Shown in pieces: positions 22,023 to 32,500 of a stretch of DNA of 64,000 nucleotides (position 1 is the first letter of the stretch; each line of letters starts with the position of its first letter). This DNA is from Brachionus manjavacas (Eukaryota > Rotifera > Eurotatoria > Ploima > Brachionidae): assembly GCA_019054805.1 (NCBI GenBank), contig JAHQIY010000006.1, positions 1,736,001 to 1,800,000 on the forward strand. The letters are read 5' to 3'. The position numbers and the translations under genes are program-made. Under the pieces are notes generated by a model that searched no databases, had not been told where the DNA came from, and worked only from the letters and a program-made list of their open reading frames with translations.

Positions 22023-23178
22023 TTACAGCACTGATCTTCTACGAGGATATGAAGATATTTTACGTTAAACAACGTAAATTTACGTAAAATGGCAAAATAT
22101 GACTTTTGTAAACTCACGATAATTTACGGTAATAATAACGTTTTATTTAGACAGCATCAGTATACTGGCCTAAAACACAATTCAATGATTTTTAAAAAAT
22201 TTCTTGGACAAAAAATTATATTAAACGGGTATTAAATCTTTTTTTTAATTAAGTATTTTTTTAAATATCAAAAAATTTACGCAGGAAAATCTCCTCCAAA
22301 ATCATCAGTTCTAAATCTAATAGAAATGGTCTGAATCGAATTAAAGGATTAGATTAGAAAACATAATATTAAAACTTTATTAAAGAAGATGCAGTAAATT
22401 TGAAATATTAGAATTTAAAGGAACTCTTAGGGAATGTCTTGCAAATAATAACCGAAAAAAAATAAAAAAAATTAGGCTAGTATTTAGATGAGTATTAATC
22501 AAAAAAATTGTGTATTAAACATAAATTTATTTGGCTACTAAAAATATTAAGTAAGAGCTTAAAATATTTAATGAGTGTTGATTAACATAATCAAGTAGTT
22601 AAGTATTTAATAAAGGTGTAAAAAATTCAAATGAGTGTATAATAAATAATAAAATAAAAAATATTTTAAAATCTATTAGAAAGTATATATTTATAAATTT
22701 TTTTTGAATATTGAAGAATTCTTTAATATTTTTTTTATACCATAAAATAATTTTCTAATACTCATTAATAACTTTTATGAAATAATTTTTAATTTTTATT
22801 GAATAATTTTATCTCAGTTGGTATCTTGGCTTTACAAAAACAATAAAAATTGAATTTTACATTTTTTAATTTCATTTTTTCTCAAAAAATAATTCTTTAC
22901 GTAATTTTAGATAAAATTACAAAATTTATCTATTTTGGAAAATTTAACCAAAAAATTGAAAAATCAAATTTTGAACGAAAAATCCAAAAAAAGAGCCAAA
23001 ATCAAGCAACTTTTTGGCATTTCCGAAAATTGGTAATTTTACGTAAAAAAACGTCATTTACCGTTAATTATCGTAAGTTTATAAAAGTCATATTATGCCA
23101 TTTTACGAAAATTAACGTAAAATAACGTTAATTCACGTAAAATTTCGTCAGATCCTCGTAGAAAATATGTGCTGTAAA
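22023..23178. mobile_element. TIR element with tandem ACGTAAA-type ends
   Basis: Inverted ends: TTTACAGCAC...TCTACGAGGAT at 22023 and the complement ending GTGCTGTAAA at 23178. The arms run about 22023-22150 and 23030-23178 and are dense in AACGTAAA / TTTACGTT words. Both also contain a segment ATATGACTTTTRTAAACTYA and TACGGTAA. The 0.9-kb centre is AT-rich with no transposase motif. No convincing TSD beyond Ts. Non-autonomous DNA transposon or foldback. Confidence 0.75.
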
Positions 23179-23179
23179 T

Positions 23180-24240
23180 TTCTGAATTGAATTACTTAAT
23201 TTATTTAAATGAAAAACTAAAATAAAAGCTTAGTTTTTCATTAAAATCTTACCGATTAATAATTTTGGAACAAATGAAAACACCATCTGGTTCGAAAATA
23301 TATCAAAAATGATTTGTGTCTAATGAGAAAATTGTGGTGGTTCACTGTATTACAGTTAAGTTGAAGTTCTATAACCCTTTAGAAAAATTCGTTTAGACAG
23401 TTTGAAATTTTAAATTGAATTTGAATAAAAATTTTTTATTAATTATTTGACCCTGTCTCATTCAATTGTTAAATTTTTGTTTACTTTTTGATTTGCAGAT
23501 TTGACTAACTAAATACAGACTTTGTGGGACAAAATGATTTTATTGTGGAAAAGTTTGCTAATTTTCAGAAAACCTTCGTAGGCTTCTTCTGTAATTGAAT
23601 TTTTTTTCTTCAAAAAAATCAAACCAAATTAAAGAAATTTATCCATTTTTTTCCTCTATTAGAAACAATAGAAAACATTCTTAAAAAACGAATTTTTTTT
23701 ATATATATTTGTAAATCTGTTCCGAGTAAATGATCGTTCAGAATAAATAAACAAAAAAAAATAAAATAAAAAATATAGTTAAAAATGATAAAATTAAATA
23801 GATAGCAAATTTTTTTTAATCGAGATAAATTTCTGTGAAAAAAATTTCAATTAAAGGAAAATTTTGATTCAAATATTTGCAGGTTTCTTATTTTTGTTTA
23901 CTACAAATTGATGAAATACGGTTAGTAAAATAATTTAATTGTACTTTATTTAATGCGAAATTTGTTTTCATGGGTAATATTACAAATCTAAATTCTAAAA
24001 TTTAAAAATAAACTTTTTCGTTATATTTTTTAAGATATATTTTTTCTTTTTGTTTCGTTTTTTGTTTTTTTTTTCTTTTCTTAAATCTAGTTATCAATTT
24101 AAAAAAATAAATTTACTATTTTTTCATTTATGTTTTTTTTAATCTCAGTTTTTTTATCTGCGGTAAAAAGTATATTTTTTGTGATAAAATTAATTTTCAT
24201 CTAATAATACTGAATTTTGTATATTTTTCCAAAATGAAAT
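23180..24240. other. Intergenic, no feature recognised
   Basis: AT-rich with long T and A runs. No gene or repeat unit recognised. Confidence 0.5.
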
Positions 24241-24342
24241 ATAAACATTCGCCCCGTATAGCCGAATGGTTTGCGTGTTAGTCTTGCAAGCAGAGGAGCG
24301 AGTGTTCAAAACCCGTTGAGGGTGAAAAAAATGAAATAAACA
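24231..24342 (+). repeat. tRNA-derived SINE, copy 2, with target-site duplication
   Basis: Core about 24250-24326: GCCCCGTATAGCCGAATGGT (A-box), then AAGCAGAGGAGCGAGTGTTC and AAAACCCGTTGAGGGTGAA. It is flanked by AAATGAAATATAAACATT on the left and AAATGAAATAAACATT on the right, a direct repeat interrupted only by a TA difference. That indicates retroposition of a unit of only about 80 bp. The same head and tail words occur in the copy at 21538-21631. Confidence 0.7.
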
Positions 24343-24344
24343 TT

Positions 24345-25289
24345 TTATAATTTTTGCCAGAACAATTTTAAATTAGTTTTTATTTTAATAAAAATTCTTT
24401 TTATATTTTAAGATATTCGCTTTAAACTTTTTTTCTTTCTAATTTATGCATCATTCCATTATAGTTTATTTGGTCTTTTGTATCTCTTTTCCTGAGTAAA
24501 AAGTAGTGTTTTCAAAGCTACATTAATAAGGTTATAAATAATATTAATATTGAAAGACTTATTGAAAAATTTAAATTTTTTCTTTTTCCTTATTTAAAAT
24601 TTTGATAATTTAACAAATCTTTAATTCAGATACTCAATATTTATATAAATATTTCAAAGAAATTAAGCTTTTATTTTTTTTAAATCTTTCATTAAGAAAA
24701 AAATAAACAGAAAAATTCGTTTTATTTCGAAAAAATTTAATTAGCTCAGTTCTCAAAGGAATCAAATTAAACAAATTATGGCAAGCTATAGCAGAATTTG
24801 AAGAACATAAAAAATTGATTAATGCACTTGGCGTTTTTTCAGTAATTATATACTAAATTATTTTTGTAAAATTTATTTTTCAATTCAGAAGCCGTGAGTT
24901 CGGAAGCTTAACTAAAAAGCTTAAAAAACTTTTAGCTGATTGTTTCCCTATGAAAATATAGACTATGTAAAAAATTTACTACTGACAAAAACTGGGCTCC
25001 CAAAACAGCATCAAAAAGCTCCAAGCTCATGAATTATGCATGTCTCTGAATGTTTGGAGTCTTAAAAACACATACTCAAACAATACTTTATTAATTAAAA
25101 TATCGACTAAAATAACTGTAAGGATAAATTAATCACTTGCAAAGCCAGTTTTGAAAATTGAAAAACAGTTTCTAGCTATTTACATTAACACCTGTAACTA
25201 AGGTATGACGGCTTTTTTTGAGGAAAATTTCGAAATAATATTTAAAAAGATTAGTTTAATTTTTTATTTTGTTTTTTAAATTAAAAGCA
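24345..25289. other. Intergenic / 5' flank of the 25290 gene
   Basis: AT-rich; no coding motif. Probably includes the promoter of the gene starting at 25290, which cannot be pinpointed. Confidence 0.4.
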
Positions 25290-26236
25290 ATGGAATCCAA
25301 AGGCAATGAAAAGGACAAACGCTTGGTTATCTATCCCAAAGTATTTAGGATTAGCCTCACGTTGATTAAGATCCAAAATGATGAGATTTCTGTCTGCCGA
25401 AATGTAACTATTTGCTCATATTATCTTTAATTTATAATTAATTCTAAAAAAGTATCCTATTGATCTAACTGAAGAAACCGCTAATGTTGCCCACATTAAA
25501 AATAGTCTTATGTCACAACATGAATTTCCTAATTGTACTCTTCTTGACTGCAGCTTTGAAGAAATTCGGGATAATTGCTATACCAGAGGTACTTAGTTCT
25601 TCTTTTTTACAACTATGAAAATTAAAAGTAAATCAAGGTGAATTATACTGGAACAGGCGCTTCAAGTTCTATTTTGTCAATCGAGCCGAATGGAATGAAT
25701 TTATTGCAAGAGTAAATGCAAATTTTAAACTTAAAAAAGTTAATCATCCGATTCAAGCAGACACTAAAGTTCGACCAAAGACCACCTATTATCCAGTAAC
25801 TATGCCGAGAACTTTTCGCCGAAGTTTTACTTTACTAAAGATAAAAAATGACCAAATTTGGAGCTATAAAAATGTAAGATTTCAAAAAAATTTGGAAAAT
25901 AAAGTAAAAAATTATTTTTAGCTTCCATTTAATTTAACAGAATATACTGCTAATTTAGACCACATAAAAAAAATAATGAGTACCGAATATGGCATTGAAA
26001 ATCCGATAGTTTTGGACCGAAAATATAAAGAGGTTCGTGATCATTCGACTACAAGAGGCGAGATTTTCTGGAATACAAATCATGTATTCTATTTTATTAG
26101 TAGAAGCGATTGGGAAAATTTCTACATTGAACCTGAGTGTAAATTTCATCAAGTTAAATATAAAAAAGTTAATCATACAACTTATTTTGATGCAATGAGA
26201 CCTACTTATTTCAAGAGTAAAGAAAGCCATTTTTAG
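25290..26236 (+). CDS. Unknown protein with two tandem copies of one domain, 266 aa
   Basis: Exons 25290-25403, 25453-25588, 25638-25873, 25922-26236; introns are 48-49 bp with GT-AG ends and the sum is 801 nt. The protein is two copies of a unit of about 120 aa. Copy 1: FRISLTLIKIQNDEISVCRN, then YPIDLTEETANVAHIKNSL, YTRGELYWNRRFKFYFVNRA and KLKKVNHP. Copy 2: FRRSFTLLKIKNDQIWSYKN, then LPFNLTEYTANLDHIKKIM, TTRGEIFWNTNHVFYFISRS and KYKKVNHT. Introns 1 and 3 sit at the same place and phase in the two copies (after RN and KN); intron 2 splits TR|GE only in copy 1. No signal peptide, membrane segment or catalytic motif is evident. I do not recognise the family. The alternating hydrophobic pattern and regular spacing suggest a small alpha/beta fold. 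ATG 25290 is the first in frame and fits the exon composition. Confidence 0.75.
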
Positions 26237-26489
26237 GTTTATGAATTTAGAATTTTTGTGATTTTCATTTTTAACAAGGTATATAATTAAAATAAAAATT
26301 AATTCATTGAAATCAAAATTATTGTTTTTTAAAGGTTTTTCTTGATTTAATAAAATTTAAATTTAAATATTTTCTATATTTGTATGTTTTTCTTAGTAAA
26401 TATGTTATTTCACAGTCTAAATGTAATAATGTAATTCTATTTAATTTATAAATGCCTATAAATTTCCATTGTTTTTTAAAATAACAATT
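26237..26489. other. 3' flank of the 25290 gene
   Basis: Short AT-rich spacer between the 25290 gene and the 3' tail of the next LINE; no feature recognised. Confidence 0.4.
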
Positions 26490-27745
26490 TAGTAGTATTA
26501 GTAGTTTTGACTGTAGCTGGCTAGTCAGCGAGTGTGCTGAGAAGGTACACTAAAACAGCTGATATGATTAATTGCTGCTCATCCAGCAATCAATGCGTGC
26601 TTTAAAGCTGTTTACATTGGGGGCTTCAACTAATTGATTTGGCAGTGAGTTCCATATGTTAGCGGTTCTGTTGAAAAAATAGTTTTGTCTATGCTAGTGC
26701 CTCGAAATTTCTTTGTAATATTTTAAGCAGTGATTTCTTCCTTGGTTTTTTGTGAGATTAACATTGTTTCTTTTTTCAACCAATTCTATTACATGCATAA
26801 ACTTATACAATTGAATTAGATCACCTCTTTTTCTTCTTTCCACAAGATTTTGAATGTTTAAAGCCTTCAATCTGTTTTCATACGGTTTGTGTCTAATTGA
26901 AGAAACAAATTTCGTAGCTTTGCGTTGAATCCTCTCAAGATTCTTACAGTCCGACTTAAGAAATGGAGACCATACAGGCACAACAAATTCCAAAAGAGGA
27001 CGAACGAAAGTTAAATACAATGATCTAAATAACTTATAATCAAAACGAGCAAATGATTTCCTGATGCGACCTAACATTTGATTTGCTTTGTCTGTAGCCT
27101 CTTTCACTTAATTTTTCCATTTAAGATTTGTATTGAAAATAACTCCAAGATTTCTTTCGGTTTCTGACGTTGATAACTGTTTACTATTAATAAAATAAGT
27201 GAATTCTTTGTTTTTTAAGACCGTAATGCATAACCTCACATTTTGATGTGTTGAAGAGAAGAAGCCAATCTTGAGTCCACTTGAAAATTATATCTAAATC
27301 TGATTGTAGTTTCACTGCGCTTTTTTCCGATCCCGTTTGCGAGAACATTTTAGTATCATCTGCATACATTTTCACAATATTCTCTATTACTATTGGTAGA
27401 TCATTGATAAACAAAACGAACATTAGTTGACCAAACACTGTACTACGCTTTTAATTTAGCTGTTAGTCGTCGTTTCGCAAAATTTAGCAGAATTACATCA
27501 ACAGGAATATTTTTGTCCATACTCATTGAGATGAAATCTAGAGTTTCTAGAAGATTAGTTGTACATGACTATTTGACAGTTTCATGCTGTTCTTTAGAAA
27601 TAATATTACTCTTATTAGGATAATCTTCCATTTTGGTTCTAATTATACTTTCCATAATTTTGCACAGAAAACAAGTTAAAGACTCAGGACGATAATTGCT
27701 CGACATTGATGTATCACCTTTTTTAAACAATGGAGTAATCTAAAA
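26490..27745 (-). mobile_element. CR1/L2-like LINE, 5'-truncated, RT pseudogene
   Basis: Minus strand. RT fingers at 27740-27480 include PLFKKGDTSMSSNYRP and LTCFLCKIMESIIR with a stop. A deletion near 27440-27475 removes the block between FDxV and VPQGS. 27438-27187 reads FVLFINDLP and the catalytic MYADDTKMF. 27107-26694 reads the thumb (FVRPLLEFVVPVWSPFLK, then ENRLKALNIQNLVERRKRGD). The end NYFFNRTANIWNSLPNQLVE runs to about 26570, followed by a 3' UTR and a (TAGTAG)n run at 26490-26504. Stops and frameshifts show it is dead. No endonuclease is present. Confidence 0.85.
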
Positions 27746-28333
27746 AAAATTTCTGTAAGATTATATTGAAATCATTTTAAAAGGGTCTCCCATGTTATGT
27801 GACTTATAATTCATGAAAAATGTGAACAATTTAATTTCGCTCATTTGGAGACCAAAATTGGTCAGCTATTTTTGACCTATGAAATTGGTTACCAATATTT
27901 TATTTATGAGACCAATAAATTTTATCTTGATTTTTTATATAATTGAATTATTTTAATAATCTTTATGTTTTGTACTTTTGAGTATCTTTATGCCTTGTTC
28001 ACCACCAAAATATTCTCTACATATTGTAAGATGGGGATATTATTTATGTGTAAACAGGGTGACGACCTTAAAAAATTGAAGGAAACTGATAAGTGTTTCT
28101 TTATCTCATTAACATTATGTGTCTTAAATTATTTGGGTCATATAAATCTGAATATCAATGATATTGAAATTTCAATATCAATATTCTTATGAAAATCTTT
28201 TTGAGTGATTTTACCTTTATAACTTAAACTAATTGAAAAAAGATTTGAAGCTAAATTATTTACATCTGTAGTCTCACTCATTTTTTAGAAATTTTAATTA
28301 AAAACAAAAAATCTATTATTTAGCTATTTAGAA
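27746..28333. other. Intergenic between two LINEs
   Basis: AT-rich with no gene. The right end (28318-28345) carries GCTATTT words that continue beyond the LINE at 32342, see the split repeat. Confidence 0.4.
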
Positions 28334-28339
28334 ATGGCT

Positions 28340-28370
<31 letters not shown>

Positions 28371-28557
28371 TTTGACGAAAGACCGCTTGCCGGTCATTGA
28401 TATCCTAGATATGCTGTTAAAAATAGCTTACCTAGGTTTAAAACAAAAATTTGTAAAAAGTATGTTATTATAAAAAAAAAAAAAAATCAAAATAAATCAT
28501 TATAGTCCTATATACAATTTAAACGAATAAAAGTGTGTATAAAAGTATTTTGTCTAA

Positions 28558-31500
28558 TCAGTTATCTCTGTCAAATCTGAGCCATTTGAAAAGTTCTTCT
28601 TTTAAGTTCGTTTTTCTTGATTGAAGTAATTGCCTGATTGATTTAGAATTATTATTTGATTCTTTATCTGCTTTAAAATCCACATCTATAACATATTTTA
28701 TAGCTTTAATTTTGTCAGATGTGCTGACTTGTGATGAGACCAAATGGTATTCGCTATATTCTTCTATTATTATAGCGACTTCTTCCAAAATGTCTTTGTC
28801 TAGTTTTTGTTTTGATGAGTGTTGTAGTATCTTTCGGGTGAGTTCATTACTGCATTATCTTTCATAAAAGTCAAGTTTTTGTTTTGTAATTTGGTTTTGA
28901 ACTGAATTAATATTTAAAGCAAGCTGTAGATCTTTTGTTCTACACCTAGTCGGTAATCCAAATGTCATTTTCAAAATATTGCCATCAGTTCTTTTCAATA
29001 AGTTCATGGTTGTTTTTTGAATGTTTATATTTTCCATTCCATAAAGTAGTATGGGTCTTATATAAATTTTGAACAGTTGACCTTTCATAAACGGACACAA
29101 GTGTTCAGTGTTAATTCCTATTCTGTTGAGTTTTACAAGAGCTAATAAAGACATTTTCTTCCTCTTTGAAAGATGCTTGACGCATTTGTCTTGTTCATCT
29201 ATGTCAAAACCGAGATATTTCATCTCATCTACTTTGAGGATACTTGTTCCATCTAACTTTAGTTCTGTATGTAGGAGATCTTTCCCATTTGATTCATTCT
29301 TGTCATTATTGAATTTCATGAATACAGTTTTAGTAGGGTTGAACTTTATATCCATTTTCATACCAATTTCTTCAATTATTTCCAGCTGTTTTTGAAGTCC
29401 ATTTTTTGTAGTGTTCATTAGTAAGATATCGTCCGCATACAATAGAATATCAAGCTTGATATCCCCAACTTTAATACCTTCGTCACATTCAGCCAGCTTT
29501 TTTAGAATTGGTTCTAAGTATATTGAAAATAGCTTAGGTGATGCTACACCACCTTGCCTAACTCCAACAGTGGATTTAAAAATGTTAGAGTATAAACCAT
29601 GATTTGATACCATCATCAGTGACGACTCATAATATTTGATTAATGCCAAAGTAACTTGAACTGATATTTTATTTTTTATGAGTTGTTGCCATAATATAGC
29701 TCTAATAACTTTATCAAACGCCTTAGATGCGTCAATAGCGCACACATATAGAGCCTGTCTTTTTTTTTTTGTTAATTTAATGGCTTGTTTAAGGCAAAAC
29801 ACTGCATGTCCACAGGAAGATTTCTTTTTAAAACCAAATTGTCTAGGATTTTCTTTATATGTGTTTTCAATTTGTTCAAGCAGTATTGACTCAAATAAGT
29901 TTGAGAGAGGTTCTGACACTGCAATTGGCCTAATATTTTTGATGTCTGAATTACTTTTTTTTGAGCATTTAATCAGGGGTCGGACTATACTTAAATTGAA
30001 CAAGTAAGGCATTGTCTGAGTTTCGATCATCTTTTCAAAGACGACCTTAATCGTCTCTGTTATAGTTGAATTACATGAGTATTTAAGCATCTCATTGCTT
30101 AATAATGTCAGGCCAACACTTTTGTTATTAGATAAATTTTTTATTTTTTTATCCAGTTTTTCGAAGTTGATATTATATTCAATCCTAGTTGAATTTTCTC
30201 TTTTAATGAAATCATTTACATCTTTTTCAGCTTTCTCAATTTCATTAGCACTCGCCATTGACACATTATTTGTTTTTGAAAAAGTTAACTTAAATTCATC
30301 TTCCAGGGCTGATATATCAATATCAACTCGAGGACATTTTTTATACTGTTTATTTATTTCCTTCCAGAAGTCAATTTTGTTTTTTTTAAATAAAGCATTT
30401 AATTTCTTTAAAAGTCCTTCCTTTTTTAATTTTAGGTTGAGTCTTTTTTGTTTCCTGAATTGCTTTTTGATTGAAAAATATTCCAACTTTTCTTTGTAGC
30501 TGAAGCCTGAATTTCAAAATTTAATATATTTGCTTACCATTTCAATGTGGATTTCCTGAATAATTGAGTTCCACCATGATTTTTTCTTAATATGCATTTT
30601 TTTCGTCTTTTTGATTAAGCTAGAAGTATTAATTGCCGCATTGACTAAAATGCTTGTTAATTCGTTGACAGTTTCACTTAACTTGCATTTGATTTTATTT
30701 TTGTCATCCTCATTAGATAGTTCAATCACTCTAGAATAAAGTGGTGCGATATTATTTTGGACGTTTTTCTGGTATTCCAAGCGTTGTTCAAGACTTAGCC
30801 AATTGAGTTTGATTTTTGGTGCATCATAACTTTTTTGCTCTATAAAAGGATCAATACCATTTAATTTTTGGTAATCGACAACGATAGATATTGCATTGTG
30901 ATCACTGAAATTGTTTGTGCTCTTGACAATTTTGGCAGTTCGAACCATTTTGCTTTTATTGTTGCTTACAACGTGATCTATCCAACTCCTATAGATAACA
31001 TCTTTATTTCTCCTTGAGTACGTATATTTAATCTCTTGCTCTTCAAGAATATCATTAAATATGAATCCATTTTTCCGTATACAATCACGTAATTTTATCG
31101 AGTTTGTATCGAAGCGAGTAATATCTGTATTGAAGTCTCCTGCAATAAGTACTTCTTGACCAATTGTGTTTTCAGTTGATACAATTTGCTGTAAGGTTTC
31201 AATGTCTGCTTCAAACTCTAATTTCTGAGAACTAGTTCCATCATAGTATTTAAAATACACATTAATTATTGTTAGTTTAAGGAGTCTAATGAGTCCTATT
31301 CTCTCAGTCACAAAGCAGTGGCTTTTGATTTTTACGTTTTTTTTAACAATAAATGCGATACCACCTGAGGCTCGTCCTTTGTTGTATCGTTTCAACGCAG
31401 GTTTAGAATATATATTGTAACCTTTAGAATATAGTGACATGTTGATATCATTTAAATTTTTAGCCCAAGTTTCTTGTAGTAGTATCAAGTCATTTTCGAC

Positions 31501-31605
31501 TAGGAGTGCATTAATATACGAACAGTTATTAGAGATCCCACAAGTGTTTAGAGTTATGATTTTAAGATTGTTCGTACTGGCTTGGTGAGATCTTATCTTT
31601 GATTG
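28558..31605 (-). pseudogene. LINE ORF2: APE endonuclease + reverse transcriptase
   Basis: Begins directly after the ORF1 TAG, in the same frame, and runs about 1016 codons with two in-frame stops (TGA 30516-30514 between endonuclease and RT; TAA 28857-28855 before the last 99 codons). Endonuclease motifs: LNTCG, LLQETW, GGIAF, AGDFNTD, YTYSRRNKD, SWIDHV, SDHNAIS. RT motifs: IRPIAVSEPLSNLFESIL, QFGFKKKSSCGHA, AIDASKAFDKV, GVRQGGVASPKLF and the catalytic LLYADDILL. The C-terminal part, through VIDVDFKAD to FKWLRFDRDN, has no zinc finger that I can see. The endonuclease nicks target DNA and the RT copies the element RNA there. The two stops make this copy probably inactive. Confidence 0.9.
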
Positions 31606-32341
31606 CTATTGATTATGTAACATGTTGGGTAAGCTAATTGTTCCATTTGTATTGATGGATGAATTTGCTTTCATCATTTCAATAATTGACTTTAAAATGT
31701 CTTTTGTGTCCTTATGTCCTTCTTCGTTACTTTTTTTTAATTCATTTACATTATTCATCACGTCCTTTTTAACATTTTCAATATCCGCCTTCACTATTTG
31801 TATGTCTTCGCTCAACTTTTCATTCTGCTTCTTTACTGTTTCAGCAAGATCATTTTGTAATTTTTCAACCTTTTCAATTCGAGTAAATAGTTGTCTGATC
31901 TCATCTCTACTATTTTTTGTAAGCTCTTTTATTTTTCTTTCTAAGAGGTCCTCATCCATTACCGGTGGCATCTGCACGTCTTTTATCATTCTCGGTGTTT
32001 TCAACAATGCATTTTTATTCTCGACCACTTTTTCACCAACAAGCAATTCTATCAGGTATTTGTTCATATTAAACGTCTTTTCATTCAAGGCGTCACACAG
32101 TTCGCTAAAGCAGATATGACCCTTACCACAGTTAATACATTTCGGCTCTTCTACCTTGCAATTGGATATTTTGTGATCTGACGAGGCACATCTCAAACAT
32201 TTTGAAGCAGCTTTACATTCTTTGTCTCTATGCGTTATAGACCCGCAGTTAGTACATGGTTTGCAGTAGAACATATTAGGTTGAATAGTGTGTCTTTTAG
32301 AAGTCTGGTCTAGATACAATCCATTTTTTTTGAGGCTAATG
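31606..32341 (-). CDS. LINE ORF1 (partial): zinc-knuckle nucleic-acid-binding protein
   Basis: Gag-like ORF1, truncated at its N-terminus by incomplete reverse transcription. Three CCHC-type knuckles follow one another: CTNCGSITHRDKEC, CLRCASSDHKISNC and CINCGKGHICFSELC. Then comes a linker with TPRMIKDVQMPPVMDEDL and a long charged coiled-coil region (about 130 residues, KxEKLQNDLAETVKKQ type) that probably mediates self-association. It ends at TAG 31608-31606 in the context CAA TAG CAA TCA, with ORF2 continuing in the same frame. The start used here is only the 5' truncation point, not a real initiation codon. Confidence 0.85.
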
Positions 32342-32500
32342 TGGCTATTTTTATTTGCTATAATGAAATAGATATTTTCATCTTGTTAAAAAAACTATTT
32401 TGACACTGCTATAATTAATTAAATTGTCTTTGCTATTTTGACAAGTTTGTTATGACACAGCTATTAGATTCTCAGCTATCTTAAGATAGATCCCTTTTTC
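32342..32500. repeat. GCTATTTT-word repeat, continuing the sequence left of the LINE
   Basis: Repeated GCTATTTT / CTATTTTGACA / GCTATAAT words. The left part of the same stretch lies at 28318-28345, so the LINE at 28341-32341 split it. The same words form the ends of the MULE-like element at 52085-52945. Confidence 0.5.

Larger units (their letters stand above)
28341..32341 (-). mobile_element. Young APE-type non-LTR retrotransposon, 5'-truncated in ORF1
   Basis: About 4.0 kb on the minus strand: partial ORF1 with zinc knuckles, ORF2 with endonuclease and RT, a 3' UTR, and a poly(A) tail seen as T25 at 28341-28365. The word TGGCTA followed by Ts occurs at 28335 on the left and TGGCTATTTTT at 32342-32352 on the right, a probable 11-bp target-site duplication. 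No frameshifts over 3.8 kb; only three in-frame stops separate or interrupt the ORFs. Lack of decay implies recent insertion. The RT carries GVRQGG rather than the VPQGS of the other LINEs in this window, so it is a different clade. Confidence 0.9.

Noticed and set aside
24250..24326. Functional tRNA gene
   Set aside because: A-box and B-box-like sequences are present but acceptor and T stems do not pair, and the unit has flanking direct repeats like a retroposon.
29108..30499. Plus-strand ORFs opposite the LINE ORF2
   Set aside because: Antisense shadows of the RT frame; cysteine/serine/phenylalanine-rich with no motif.
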